From assembly GCF_052857255.1 (NCBI RefSeq), contig NW_027526653.1, positions 116,098 to 180,097 on the forward strand: a stretch of 64,000 nucleotides of DNA, written 5' to 3'. The first letter of the stretch is position 1; each line of letters starts with the position of its first letter. The DNA is from Amblyomma americanum (Eukaryota; Arthropoda; Arachnida; Ixodida; Ixodidae). Positions 1 to 10,737 of the stretch are shown one piece after another. The notes below the pieces were generated by a model that saw only the letters and a program-made list of their open reading frames with translations, did no database searches and was not told where the DNA came from. The position numbers and the translations under genes were made by a program.

Positions 1-119
1 TTTTCTCTCAGAACTGCACGAAAACTTGTATTCCGTCTCAAAACAACGGGATACATCGTTTTAGGTCGAAACTAGCAAGATTCACGAGCATCGATTTTAC
101 AAGTCGTCGAATAGTAGAC

Positions 120-146
120 GAGAGAAAGGTGTAAACTTTTTCTCTC
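120..146. repeat. Inverted repeat across the monomer junction (first clear instance)
   Basis: GAGAGAAA at 120-127 is the reverse complement of TTTCTCTC at 139-146, with an 11-base spacer. The arms lie on the two sides of the junction between successive units, so the dyad is recreated at nearly every junction in the window. Some variants weaken the right arm, such as TTTTTTCTCAG in family C and the CTCCAAG form in family A. Such a dyad could extrude as a short hairpin or be a protein-binding site. The symmetry is directly visible; any function is inference. Confidence 0.85.
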
Positions 147-539
147 AGAACTGCGCGAAAACTTGTATTCCAGCTCAAAACAAAGAGATACATCGTTGTA
201 AATCGAAACTAGCAAGATTCACGAGCATCGATTTTACAAGTCGTCGAAGAGTAGACGAGAGAAAGGTGTAAACGTTTTCTCTCAGAACTGCGTCAGAACA
301 TGTATTCCGGCTCAGAACAACGGGTTACATCGTTTTAGATCGAAACTAGCAGGATTCACGAGCATCGATATTACAAGTCGTCGAAGAGTAGACGAGAGAA
401 AGGTGTAAATGTTTTCTCTCAGAACTGCGCGAAAACTTGTATACCGGCTCAAAAAAGCGGGATACATCGTTTTAGATCGAAACTAGCAAGATTCACGAGC
501 ATCGATTTTACAAGTCGTCGAAGAGTATACGAGAGAAAG

Positions 540-1769
540 GTGCAATCTTTTTCTCTCAGACTGCGCGAAAACTTGTATTCCGGCTCAAAACAACAGAATC
601 CATCGTTTTATATCGAAACCAGCAAGATTCACGAGCATCGATTTTACAAGTCGTCGAAGAGTAGACAAGAGAAAGGTGGAAACTTTTTTCTCAGAACTGC
701 GCGAAAACTTGTATTCCGGCTCAAAACAACGGGATTCATCGTTTTAGATCGAAACTAGCAAGATTCACGAGCATCAATTTTACAAGTCGTCGAAGAGTAG
801 ACGAGAGAAAGGTGTGAACTTTTTCTCTCAGAACTGCACGAAAACTTGTATTCCGGCTCAAACCAACGGGATACATCGTTTTAGATCGAAACTAGCAAGA
901 TTCACGAGCATCAATTTTACAGGTCGTCAAAGAGTAGACGAGAGAAAGGTGTAAACTTTTTCTCTCAGGACTGCGCGAGAACTTGTATTCCGGCTCAAAA
1001 CAACGGTATATATCGTTTTAGATTGAAAGTAGCAAGATTCACGAGCATCAATTTTACAAGTCGTCGAAGAGTAGACGAGAGAAAGGTGTAAACTTTTTCT
1101 CTCAGAACTGCACGAAAACTTGTATTCCGGCTCAAAACAACCGGGTACATCGTTTTAGATCCAAACTAGCAAGATTCACGAGCATCGATTTTACAAGTGT
1201 CGAAGAGTACACGAGAGAAAGGTGTAAACTTTTTCTCTCAGAACTGCGCGAAAACTTGTATTCCGTCTCAAAACAACGGGATACATCGTTTTAGGTCGAA
1301 ACTAGCAAGATTCACGAGCATCGTTTTTACAAGTCGTCGAATAGTAGACGAGAGAAAGGTGTAAAGTTTTTCTCTCAGAACTGCGCGAAAACTTGTATTC
1401 CAGCTCAAAACAAAGAGATACATCGTTGTAAATCGAAACTAGCAAGATTCACGAGCATCGATTTTACAAGTCGTCGAAGAGTAGACGAGAGAAAGGTGTA
1501 AACTTTTTCTCTCAGAACTGCGTCAGAACTTGTATTCCGGCTCAGAACAACGGGTTACATCGTTTTAGATCGAAACTAGCAGGATTCACGAGCATCGATA
1601 TTACAAGTCGTCGAAGAATAGACGAGAGAAAGGTGTAAACGTTTTCTCCAAGAACTGCGCGAAAACTTGTATACCGGCTCAAAAAAGCGGGATACATCGT
1701 TTTAGATCGAAACTAGCAAGATTCACGAGCATCGATTTTACAAGTCGTCGAAGAGTATACGAGAGAAAG
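540..1769 (+). repeat. Nine-monomer HOR unit of family A
   Basis: The order is a, x1, x2, b, c, d, e, f, g, total 1,230 bp. It starts at the GTGCAATC form of monomer a. In this copy d reads TTCCGTCTC instead of TTCCGGCTC, a mark shared with the other nine-monomer units and absent from the two 958 bp units that follow. Confidence 0.8.
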
Positions 1770-2727
1770 GTGCAAACTTTTTCTCTCAGACTGCGCGAAA
1801 ACTTGTATTCCGGCTCAAAACAACAGAATCCATCGTTTTATATCGAAACCAGCAAGATTCACGAGCATCGATTTTACAAGTCGTCGAAGAGTAGACGAGA
1901 GAAAGGTGTAAACTTTTTCTCTCAGAACTGCGCGAAAACTTGTATTCCGGCTCAAAACAACGGTATATATCGTTTTAGATTGAAAGTAGCAAGATTCACG
2001 AGCATCAATTTTACAAGTCGTCGAAGAGTAGACGAGAGAAAGGTGTAAACTTTTTCTCTCAGAACTGCACGAAAACTTGTATTCCGGCTCAAAACAACCG
2101 GGTACATCGTTTTAGATCCAAACTAGCAAGATTCACGAGCATCGATTTTACAAGTCGTCGAAGAGTACACGAGAGAAAGGTGTAAACTTTTTCTCTCAGA
2201 ACTGCGCGAAAACTTGTATTCCGGCTCAAAATAACGGGATACATCGTTTTAGGTCGAAACTAGCAAGATTCACGAGCATCGATTTTACAAGTCGTCGAAT
2301 AGTAGACGAGAGAAAGGTGTAAACTTTTTCTCTCAGAACTGCGCGAAAACTTGTATTCCAGCTCAAAACAAAGAGATACATCGTTGTAAATCGAAACTAG
2401 CAAGATTCACGAGCATCGATTTTACAAGTCGTCGAAGAGTAGACGAGAGAAAGGTGTAAACTTTTTCTCTCAGAACTGCGTCAGAACTTGTATTCCGGCT
2501 CAGAACAACGGGTTACATCGTTTTAGATCGAAACTAGCAGGATTCACGAGCATCGATATTACAAGTCGTCGAAGAATAGACGAGAGAAAGGTGTAAACGT
2601 TTTCTCCAAGAACTGCGCGAAAACTTGTATACCGGCTCAAAAAAGCGGGATACATCGTTTTAGACCGAAACTAGCAAGATTCACGAGCATCGATTTTACA
2701 AGTCGTCGAAGAGTATACGAGAGAAAG
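1770..2727 (+). repeat. Seven-monomer HOR unit of family A, copy 1
   Basis: The order is a-b-c-d-e-f-g, 958 bp, immediately followed by another unit of the same length. It starts at GTGCAAAC of monomer a and ends with the g monomer, which carries the CTCCAAG variant and GAGTATACG. Confidence 0.85.
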
Positions 2728-3685
2728 GTGCAAACTTTTTCTCTCAGACTGCGCGAAAACTTGTATTCCGGCTCAAAACAACAGAATCCATCGTTTTATA
2801 TCGAAACCAGCAAGATTCACGAGCATCGATTTTACAAGTCGTCGAAGAGTAGACGAGAGAAAGGTGTAAACTTTTTCTCTCAGAACTGCGCGAAAACTTG
2901 TATTCCGGCTCAAAACAACGGTATATATCGTTTTAGATTGAAAGTAGCAAGATTCACGAGCATCAATTTTACAAGTCGTCGAAGAGTAGACGAGAGAAAG
3001 GTGTAAACTTTTTCTCTCAGAACTGCACGAAAACTTGTATTCCGGCTCAAAACAACCGGGTACATCGTTTTAGATCCAAACTAGCAAGATTCACGAGCAT
3101 CGATTTTACAAGTCGTCGAAGAGTACACGAGAGAAAGGTGTAAACTTTTTCTCTCAGAACTGCGCGAAAACTTGTATTCCGGCTCAAAATAACGGGATAC
3201 ATCGTTTTAGGTCGAAACTAGCAAGATTCACGAGCATCGATTTTACAAGTCGTCGAATAGTAGACGAGAGAAAGGTGTAAACTTTTTCTCTCAGAACTGC
3301 GCGAAAACTTGTATTCCAGCTCAAAACAAAGAGATACATCGTTGTAAATCGAAACTAGCAAGATTCACGAGCATCGATTTTACAAGTCGTCGAAGAGTAG
3401 ACGAGAGAAAGGTGTAAACTTTTTCTCTCAGAACTGCGTCAGAACATGTATTCCGGCTCAGAACAACGGGTTACATCGTTTTAGATCGAAACTAGCAGGA
3501 TTCACGAGCATCGATATTACAAGTCGTCGAAGAGTAGACGAGAGAAAGGTGTAAATGTTTTCTCTCAGAACTGCGCGAAAACTTGTATACCGGCTCAAAA
3601 AAGCGGGATACATCGTTTTAGATCGAAACTAGCAAGATTCACGAGCATCGATTTTACAAGTCGTCGAAGAGTATACGAGAGAAAG
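2728..3685 (+). repeat. Seven-monomer HOR unit of family A, copy 2
   Basis: This unit has the same seven monomers in the same order and exactly 958 bp. Its f and g monomers differ from copy 1 (AACATG instead of AACTTG, and AATGTTTTCTCTCAG instead of the CTCCAAG form). The 3' part of the unit therefore comes from a different parental lineage than the 5' part. Confidence 0.85.
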
Positions 3686-4640
3686 GTGCAATCTTTTTCT
3701 CTCAGACTGCGCGAAAACTTGTATTCCGGCTCAAAACAACAGAATCCATCGTTTTATATCGAAACCAGCAAGATTCACGAGCATCAATTTTACAGGTCGT
3801 CGAAGAGTAGACGAGAGAAAGGTGTAAACTTTTTCTCTCAGAACGGCGCGAGAACTTGTATTCCGGCTCAAAACAACGGTATATATCGTTTTAGATTGAA
3901 AGTAGCAAGATTCACGAGCATCAATTTTACAAGTCGTCGAAGAGTAGACGAGAGAAAGGTGTAAACTTTTTCTCTCAGAACTGCACGAAACTTGTATTCC
4001 GGCTCAAAACAACCGGGTACATCGTTTTAGATCCAAACTAGCAAGATTCACGAGCATCGATTTTACAAGTGTCGAAGAGTACACGAGAGAAAGGTGTAAA
4101 CTTTTTCTCTCAGAACTGCGCGAAAACTTGTATTCCGTCTCAAAACAACGGGATACATCGTTTTAGGTCGAAACTAGCAAGATTCACGAGCATCGATTTT
4201 ACAAGTCGTCGAATAGTAGACGAGAGAAAGGTGTAAACTTTTTCTCTCAGAACTGCGCGAAAACTTGTATTCCAGCTCAAACAAAGAGATACATCGTTGT
4301 AAATCGAAACTAGCAAGATTCACGAGCATCGATTTTACAAGTCGTCGAAGAGTAGACGAGAGAAAGGTGTAAACTTTTTCTCTCAGAACTGCGTCAGAAC
4401 TTGTATTCCGGCTCAGAACAACGGGTTACATCGTTTTAGATCGAAACTAGCAGGATTCACGAGCATCGATATTACAAGTCGTCGAAGAATAGACGAGAGA
4501 AAGGTGTAAACGTTTTCTCCAAGAACTGCGCGAAAACTTGTATACCGGCTCAAAAAAGCGGGATACATCGTTTTAGATCGAAACTAGCAAGATTCACGAG
4601 CATCGATTTTACAAGTCGTCGAAGAGTATACGAGAGAAAG
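3686..4640 (+). repeat. Seven-monomer hybrid HOR unit, product of a two-monomer deletion
   Basis: The first monomer begins as type a (GTGCAATC, CAGAATCC, TATATCG) but ends with GCATCAATTTTACAGGTCG, the end of x2. The next monomer starts CAGAACGGCGCGAGAAC, as found after x2 at 8,354. The unit is 955 bp and its closest relative is the 1,231 bp unit at 7,924. The difference of 276 bp is two monomers. A c monomer near 3,990 also lost one A. Confidence 0.8.
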
Positions 4641-5734
4641 GTGCAAACTTTTTCTCTCAGACTGCGCGAAAACTTGTATTCCGGCTCAAAACAACAGAAT
4701 CCATCGTTTTATATCGAAACCAGCAAGATTCACGAGCATCGATTTTACAAGTCGTCGAAGAGTAGACGAGAGAAAGGTGGAAACTTTTTCTCTCAGAACT
4801 GCGCGAAAACTTGTATTCCGGCTCAAAACAACGGGATTCATCGTTTTAGATCGAAACTAGCAAGATTCACGAGCATCAATTTTACAAGTCGTCGAAGAGT
4901 AGACGAGAGAAAGGTGTGAACTTTTTCTCTCAGAACTGCACGAAAACTTGTATTCCGGCTCAAACCAACGGGATACATCGTTTTAGATTGAAACTAGCAA
5001 GATTCACGAGCATCAATTTTACAGGTCGTCGAAGAGTAGACGAGAGAAAGGTGTACACTTTTTCTCTCAGAACTGCGCGAAAACTTGTATTTCGGCTCAA
5101 AACAACGGGATACATCGTTTTAAATTGAAACTAGCAAGATTCACGAGCATCGATTATACAAGTTGTCGAAGAGTACACGAGAGAAAGGTGTAAACTTTTT
5201 CTCTCAGAACTGCACGAAAACTTGTATTCCGTCTCAAAACAACGGGATACATCGTTTTAGGTCGAAACTAGCAAGATTCACGAGCATCGATTTTACAAGT
5301 CGTCGAATAGTAGACGAGAGAAAGGTGTAAACTTTTTCTCTCAGAACTGCGCGAAAACTTGTATTCCAGCTCAAAACAAAGAGATACATCGTTGTAAATC
5401 GAAACTAGCAAGATTCACGAGCATCGATTTTACAAGTCGTCGAAGAGTAGACGAGAGAAAGGTGTAAACGTTTTCTCTCAGAACTGCGTCAGAACATGTA
5501 TTCCGGCTCAGAACAACGGGTTACATCGTTTTAGATCGAAACTAGCAGGATTCACGAGCATCGATATTACAAGTCGTCGAAGAGTAGACGAGAGAAAGGT
5601 GTAAATGTTTTCTCTCAGAACTGCGCGAAAACTTGTATACCGGCTCAAAAAGCGGGATACATCGTTTTAGATCGAAACTAGCAAGATTCACGAGCATCGA
5701 TTTTACAAGTCGTCGAAGAGTATACGAGAGAAAG
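4641..5734 (+). repeat. Eight-monomer HOR unit of family A
   Basis: The order is a, x1, x2, a monomer with GTGTACAC, ATTTCGGCTC and GATTATACAAGTTG, then d, e, f, g, total 1,094 bp. The fourth monomer replaces b and c of the nine-monomer form. The same special monomer recurs near 9,568 and, in slightly different form, inside domain B near 15,335, 21,640 and 30,952. It is a variant shared between families. Confidence 0.75.
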
Positions 5735-7680
5735 GTGCAATCTTTTTCTCTCAGACTGCGCGAAAACTTGTATTCCGGCTCAAAACAACAGAATCCATCG
5801 TTTTATATCGAAACCAGCAAGATTCACGAGCATCGATTTTACAAGTCGTCGAAGAGTAGACGAGAGAAAGGTGGAAACTTTTTTTCTCAGAACTGCGCGA
5901 AAACTTGTATTCCGGCTCAAAACAACGGGATTCATCGTTTTAGATCGAAACTAGCAAGATTCACGAGCATCAATTTTACAAGTCGTCGAAGAGTAGACGA
6001 GAGAAAGGTGTGAACTTTTTCTCTCAGAACTGCACGAAAACTTGTATTCCGGCTCAAACCAACGGGATACATCGTTTTAGATCGAAACTAGCAAGATTCA
6101 CGAGCATCAATTTTACAGGTCGTCGAAGAGTAGACGAGAGAAAGGTGTAAACTTTTTCTCTCAGGACTGCGCGAGAACTTGTATTCCGGCTCAAAACAAC
6201 GGTATATATCGTTTTAGATTGAAAGTAGCAAGATTCACGAGCATCAATTTTACAAGTCGTCGAAGAGTAGACGAGAGAAAGGTGTAAACTTTTTCTCTCA
6301 GAACTGCACGAAAACTTGTATTCCGGCTCAAAACAACCGGGTACATCGTTTTAGATCCAAACTAGCAAGATTCACGAGCATCGATTTTACAAGTGTCGAA
6401 GAGTACACGAGAGAAAGGTGTAAACTTTTTCTCTCAGAACTGCGCGAAAACTTGTATTCCGTCTCAAAACAACGGGATACATCGTTTTAGGTCGAAACTA
6501 GCAAGATTCACGAGCATCGTTTTTACAAGTCGTCGAATAGTAGACGAGAGAAAGGTGTAAACTTTTTCTCTCAGAACTGCGCGAAAACTTGTATTCCAGC
6601 TCAAAACAAAGAGATACATCGTTGTAAATCGAAACTAGCAAGATTCACGAGCATCGATTTTACAAGTCGTCGAAGAGTAGACGAGAGAAAGGTGTAAACT
6701 TTTTCTCTCAGAACTGCGTCAGAACTTGTATTCCGGCTCAGAACAACGGGTTACATCGTTTTAGATCGAAACTAGCAGGATTCACGAGCATCGATATTAC
6801 AAGTCGTCGAAGAATAGACGAGAGAAAGGTGTAAACGTTTTCTCCAAGAACTGCGCGAAAACTTGTATACCGGCTCAAAAAAGCGGGATACATCGTTTTA
6901 GATCGAAACTAGCAAGATTCACGAGCATCGATTTTACAAGTCGTCGAAGAGTATACGAGAGAAAGGTGCAAACTTTTTCTCTCAGACTGCGCGAAAACTT
7001 GTATTCCGGCTCAAAACAACAGAATCCATCGTTTTATATCGAAACCAGCAAGATTCACGAGCATCGATTTTACAAGTCGTCGAAGAGTAGACGAGAGAAA
7101 GGTGTAAACTTTTTCTCTCAGAACTGCGCGAAAACTTGTATTCCGGCTCAAAACAACGATATATATCGTTTTAGATTGAAAGTAGCAAGATTCACGAGCA
7201 TCAATTTTACAAGTCGTCGAAGAGTAGACGAGAGAAAGGTGTAAACTTTTTCTCTCAGAACTGCACGAAAACTTGTATTCCGGCTCAAAACAACCGGGTA
7301 CATCGTTTTAGATCCAAACTAGCAAGATTCACGAGCATCGATTTTACAAGTCGTCGAAGAGTACACGAGAGAAAGGTGTAAACTTTTTCTCTCAGAACTG
7401 CGCGAAAACTTGTATTCCGGCTCAAAATAACGGGATACATCGTTTTAGGTCGAAACTAGCAAGATTCACGAGCATCGATTTTACAAGTCGTCGAATAGTA
7501 GACGAGAGAAAGGTGTAAACTTTTTCTCTCAGAACTGCGCGAAAACTTGTATTCCAGCTCAAAACAAAGAGATACATCGTTGTAAATCGAAACTAGCAAG
7601 ATTCACGAGCATCGATTTTACAAGTCGTCGAAGAGTAGACGAGAGAAAGGTGTAAACTTTTTCTCTCAGAACTGCGTCAG
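5197..7680 (+). repeat. Right copy of the 5,196 bp-offset duplication in domain A
   Basis: This segment repeats 1-2,484 with few differences, for example CGTCGAAGAG here against CGTCAAAGAG near 926. Downstream of about 7,684 the best match switches to the segment beginning near 3,440 (offset 4,238). The A domain is therefore a mosaic of duplications rather than one simple tandem series. Confidence 0.8.
5735..6965 (+). repeat. Nine-monomer HOR unit of family A
   Basis: This unit has the same nine-monomer order as 540-1,769 and is its duplicate at offset 5,195-5,196. The x1 monomer has a longer T-run than the left copy (near 5,879). Confidence 0.8.
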
Positions 7681-7923
7681 AACATGTATTCCGGCTCAGA
7701 ACAACGGGTTACATCGTTTTAGATCGAAACTAGCAGGATTCACGAGCATCGATATTACAAGTCGTCGAAGAGTAGACGAGAGAAAGGTGTAAATGTTTTC
7801 TCTCAGAACTGCGCGAAAACTTGTATACCGGCTCAAAAAAGCGGGATACATCGTTTTAGATCGAAACTAGCAAGATTCACGAGCATCGATTTTACAAGTC
7901 GTCGAAGAGTATACGAGAGAAAG
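6966..7923 (+). repeat. Seven-monomer HOR unit of family A, copy 3
   Basis: The order is a-b-c-d-e-f-g, 958 bp. The 5' part matches 1,770-2,484, and the f and g monomers match 3,440-3,685. The switch lies near 7,684 inside monomer f, so the unit is itself a recombinant. Confidence 0.8.
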
Positions 7924-9154
7924 GTGCAATCTTTTTCTCTCAGACTGCGCGAAAACTTGTATTCCGGCTCAAAACAACAGAATCCATCGTTTTATATCGA
8001 AACCAGCAAGATTCACGTGCATCGATTTTACAAGTCGTCGAAGAGTAGACGAGAGAAAGGTGGAAACTTTTTCTCTCAGAACTGCGCGAAAACTTGTATT
8101 CCGGCTCAAAACAACGGGATTCATCGTTTTAGATCGAAACTAGCAAGATTCACGAGCATCAATTTTACAAGTCGTCGAAGAGTAGACGAGAGAAAGGTGT
8201 GAACTTTTTCTCTCAGAACTGCACGAAAACTTGTATTCCGGCTCAAACCAACGGGATACATCGTTTTAGATCGAAACTAGCAAGATTCACGAGCATCAAT
8301 TTTACAGGTCGTCGAAGAGTAGACGAGAGAAAGGTGTAAACTTTTTCTCTCAGAACGGCGCGAGAACTTGTATTCCGGCTCAAAACAACGGTATATATCG
8401 TTTTAGATTGAAAGTAGCAAGATTCACGAGCATCAATTTTACAAGTCGTCGAAGAGTAGACGAGAGAAAGGTGTAAACTTTTTCTCTCAGAACTGCACGA
8501 AAACTTGTATTCCGGCTCAAAACAACCGGGTACATCGTTTTAGATCCAAACTAGCAAGATTCACGAGCATCGATTTTACAAGTGTCGAAGAGTACACGAG
8601 AGAAAGGTGTAAACTTTTTCTCTCAGAACTGCGCGAAAACTTGTATTCCGTCTCAAAACAACGGGATACATCGTTTTAGGTCGAAACTAGCAAGATTCAC
8701 GAGCATCGATTTTACAAGTCGTCGAATAGTAGACGAGAGAAAGGTGTAAACTTTTTCTCTCAGAACTGCGCGAAAACTTGTATTCCAGCTCAAAACAAAG
8801 AGATACATCGTTGTAAATCGAAACTAGCAAGATTCACGAGCATCGATTTTACAAGTCGTCGAAGAGTAGACGAGAGAAAGGTGTAAACTTTTTCTCTCAG
8901 AACTGCGTCAGAACTTGTATTCCGGCTCAGAACAACGGGTTACATCGTTTTAGATCGAAACTAGCAGGATTCACGAGCATCGATATTACAAGTCGTCGAA
9001 GAATAGACGAGAGAAAGGTGTAAACGTTTTCTCCAAGAACTGCGCGAAAACTTGTATACCGGCTCAAAAAAGCGGGATACATCGTTTTAGATCGAAACTA
9101 GCAAGATTCACGAGCATCGATTTTACAAGTCGTCGAAGAGTATACGAGAGAAAG
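7924..9154 (+). repeat. Nine-monomer HOR unit of family A
   Basis: The unit has nine monomers, 1,231 bp, with GTGCAATC at the start and one private change (CACGTGCATCG near 8,016). It is the nearest full-length relative of the shortened unit at 3,686. Confidence 0.8.
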
Positions 9155-9709
9155 GTGCAAACTTTTTCTCTCAGACTGCGCGAAAACTTGTATTCCGGCT
9201 CAAAACAACAGAATCCATCGTTTTATATCGAAACCAGCAAGATTCACGAGCATCGATTTTACAAGTCGTCGAAGAGTAGACGAGAGAAAGGTGGAAACTT
9301 TTTCTCTCAGAACTGCGCGAAAACTTGTATTCCGGCTCAAAACAACGGGATTCATCGTTTTAGATCGAAACTAGCAAGATTCACGAGCATCAATTTTACA
9401 AGTCGTCGAAGAGTAGACGAGAGAAAGGTTGTGAACTTTTTCTCTCAGAACTGCACGAAAACTTGTATTCCGGCTCAAACCAACGGGATACATCGTTTTA
9501 GATTGAAACTAGCAAGATTCACGAGCATCAATTTTACAGGTCGTCGAAGAGTAGACGAGAGAAAGGTGTACACTTTTTCTCTCAGAACTGGCGCGAAAAC
9601 TTGTATTTCGGCTCAAAACAACGGGATACATCGTTTTAAATCGAAACTAGCAAGATTCACGAGCATCGATTATACAAGTTGTCGAAGAGTACACGAGAGA
9701 AAGGTGTAA
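9155..9709 (+). other. Two 138 bp monomers that keep reading frame (not a gene)
   Basis: An extra T near 9,430 (AAAGGTTGTGAAC) and an extra G near 9,589 (CTGGCGCG) make 138 bp units, a multiple of three. One frame therefore stays open for 184 codons, the longest in the window, whereas the otherwise similar segment at 4,641-5,190 has stops. There is no plausible start context, the reading is a translated satellite with repeated near-identical segments, and its relatives lack the frame. I judge it accidental. Confidence 0.8.
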
Positions 9710-10660
9710 ACTTTTTCTCTCAGAACTGCACGAAAACTTGTATTCCGGCTCAAAACAACCGGGTACATCGTTTTAGATCCAAACTAGCAAGATTCACGAG
9801 CATCGATTTTACAAGTGTCGAAGAGTACACGAGAGAAAGGTGTAAACTTTTTCTCTCAGAACTGCGCGAAAACTTGTATTCCGTCTCAAAACAACGGGAT
9901 ACATCGTTTTAGGTCGAAACTAGCAAGATTCACGAGCATCGATTTTACAAGTCGTCGAATAGTAGACGAGAGAAAGGTGTAAACTTTTTCTCTCAGAACT
10001 GCGCGAAAACTTGTATTCCAGCTCAAAACAAAGAGATACATCGTTGTAAATCGAAACTAGCAAGATTCACGAGCATCGATTTTACAAGTCGTCGAAGAGT
10101 AGACGAGAGAAAGGTGTAAACTTTTTCTCTCAGAACTGCGTCAGAACTTGTATTCCGGCTCAAAACAACCGGATACATCGTATTAGGTCGAAACTAGCAA
10201 GATTCACGAGCATCGATTTTACAAGTCGTCGAAGAGTAGACGAGAGAAAGGTGTAAACTTTTTCTCTCAGAACTGCGCGAAAACTTGTATTCCGGCTCAA
10301 AACAACGGTATATATCGTTTTAGATTGAAAGTAGCAAGATTCACGAGCATCAATTTTACAAGTCGTCGAAGAGTAGACGAGAGAAAGGTGTAAACTTTTT
10401 CTCTCAGAACTGCACGAAAACTTGTATTCCGGCTCAAAACAACCGGGTACATCGTTTTAGATCCAAACTAGCAAGATTCACGAGCATCGATTTTACAAGT
10501 GTCGAAGAGTACACGAGAGAAAGGTGTAAACTTTTTCTCTCAGAACTGCGCGAAAACTTGTATTCCGTCTCAAAACAACGGGATACATCGTTTTAGGTCG
10601 AAACTAGCAAGATTCACGAGCATCGATTTTACAAGTCGTCGAATAGTAGACGAGAGAAAG

Positions 10661-10737
10661 ATACATCGTTGTAGATCAAAACTAGCAAGATTCACGAGCA
10701 TCGATTTACAAGTCGTCGAAGAGTAGACGAGAGAAAG
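10661..10737 (+). repeat. Truncated 77 bp monomer at the A/B junction
   Basis: After a normal monomer end (CGAGAGAAAG to 10,660) the sequence jumps straight to ATACATCGTTGTAG, skipping the first 59 bases of a monomer. One T is also missing in CATCGATTTAC. Upstream is family A (monomer d). The remaining part carries GTTGTAGATCAAAAC, a mark of family B. Only two bases (AG) are shared at the breakpoint. This is the only large within-monomer deletion I noticed in the window. Confidence 0.85.

Larger units (their letters stand above)
1..2484 (+). repeat. Left copy of the 5,196 bp-offset duplication in domain A
   Basis: Base 1 corresponds to 5,197, and the correspondence persists at offset 5,195-5,196 to about 2,485, where TCAGAACTTG faces TCAGAACATG. 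A rare variant shared by both copies, CATCGTTTTTAC at about 1,320 and 6,516, shows common descent rather than chance monomer similarity. The one-base offset changes come from an A-run before GCGGG (near 440 and 5,646) and a T-run near 684 and 5,879. Confidence 0.8.
1..10660 (+). repeat. Higher-order repeat domain A (7-, 8- and 9-monomer units)
   Basis: Monomer variants follow a fixed order here. a has a one-base deletion (CTCAGACTG), CAGAATCCATCG and TATATCGAAACC. b has GGTATATATCG and GAAAGTAGC. c has GCACG, AACCGGGTAC and GATCCAAAC. d has AGGTCG and GAATAGTAG. e has TTCCAGCTC, AAAGAGATAC and GTTGTAAATCG. f has GCGTCAGAAC, GGGTTAC, CAGGATT and GATATTAC. g has TATACCGG, AAAGCGGG and GAGTATACG. 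The unit a to g is 958 bp. Longer units carry extra monomers x1 (GTGGAAAC, GATTCATCG) and x2 (GTGTGAAC, AAACCAACGGG, ACAGGTCG) between a and b. The domain ends abruptly at a truncated monomer. Confidence 0.88.

Noticed and set aside
5633..6013. 126-codon frame, with similar 126-codon frames at 47,618, 51,311 and 57,492
   Set aside because: Each depends on small deletions in a monomer that shift the frame: a shortened A-run near 5,646 and the two-base deletion in AGTAGGAGAG. The sequence is satellite throughout, with no coding-type conservation.
10661..10737. Truncated monomer as a different satellite family
   Set aside because: All 77 bases align with the 3' part of an ordinary e-type monomer apart from one missing T, so it is a deletion derivative.
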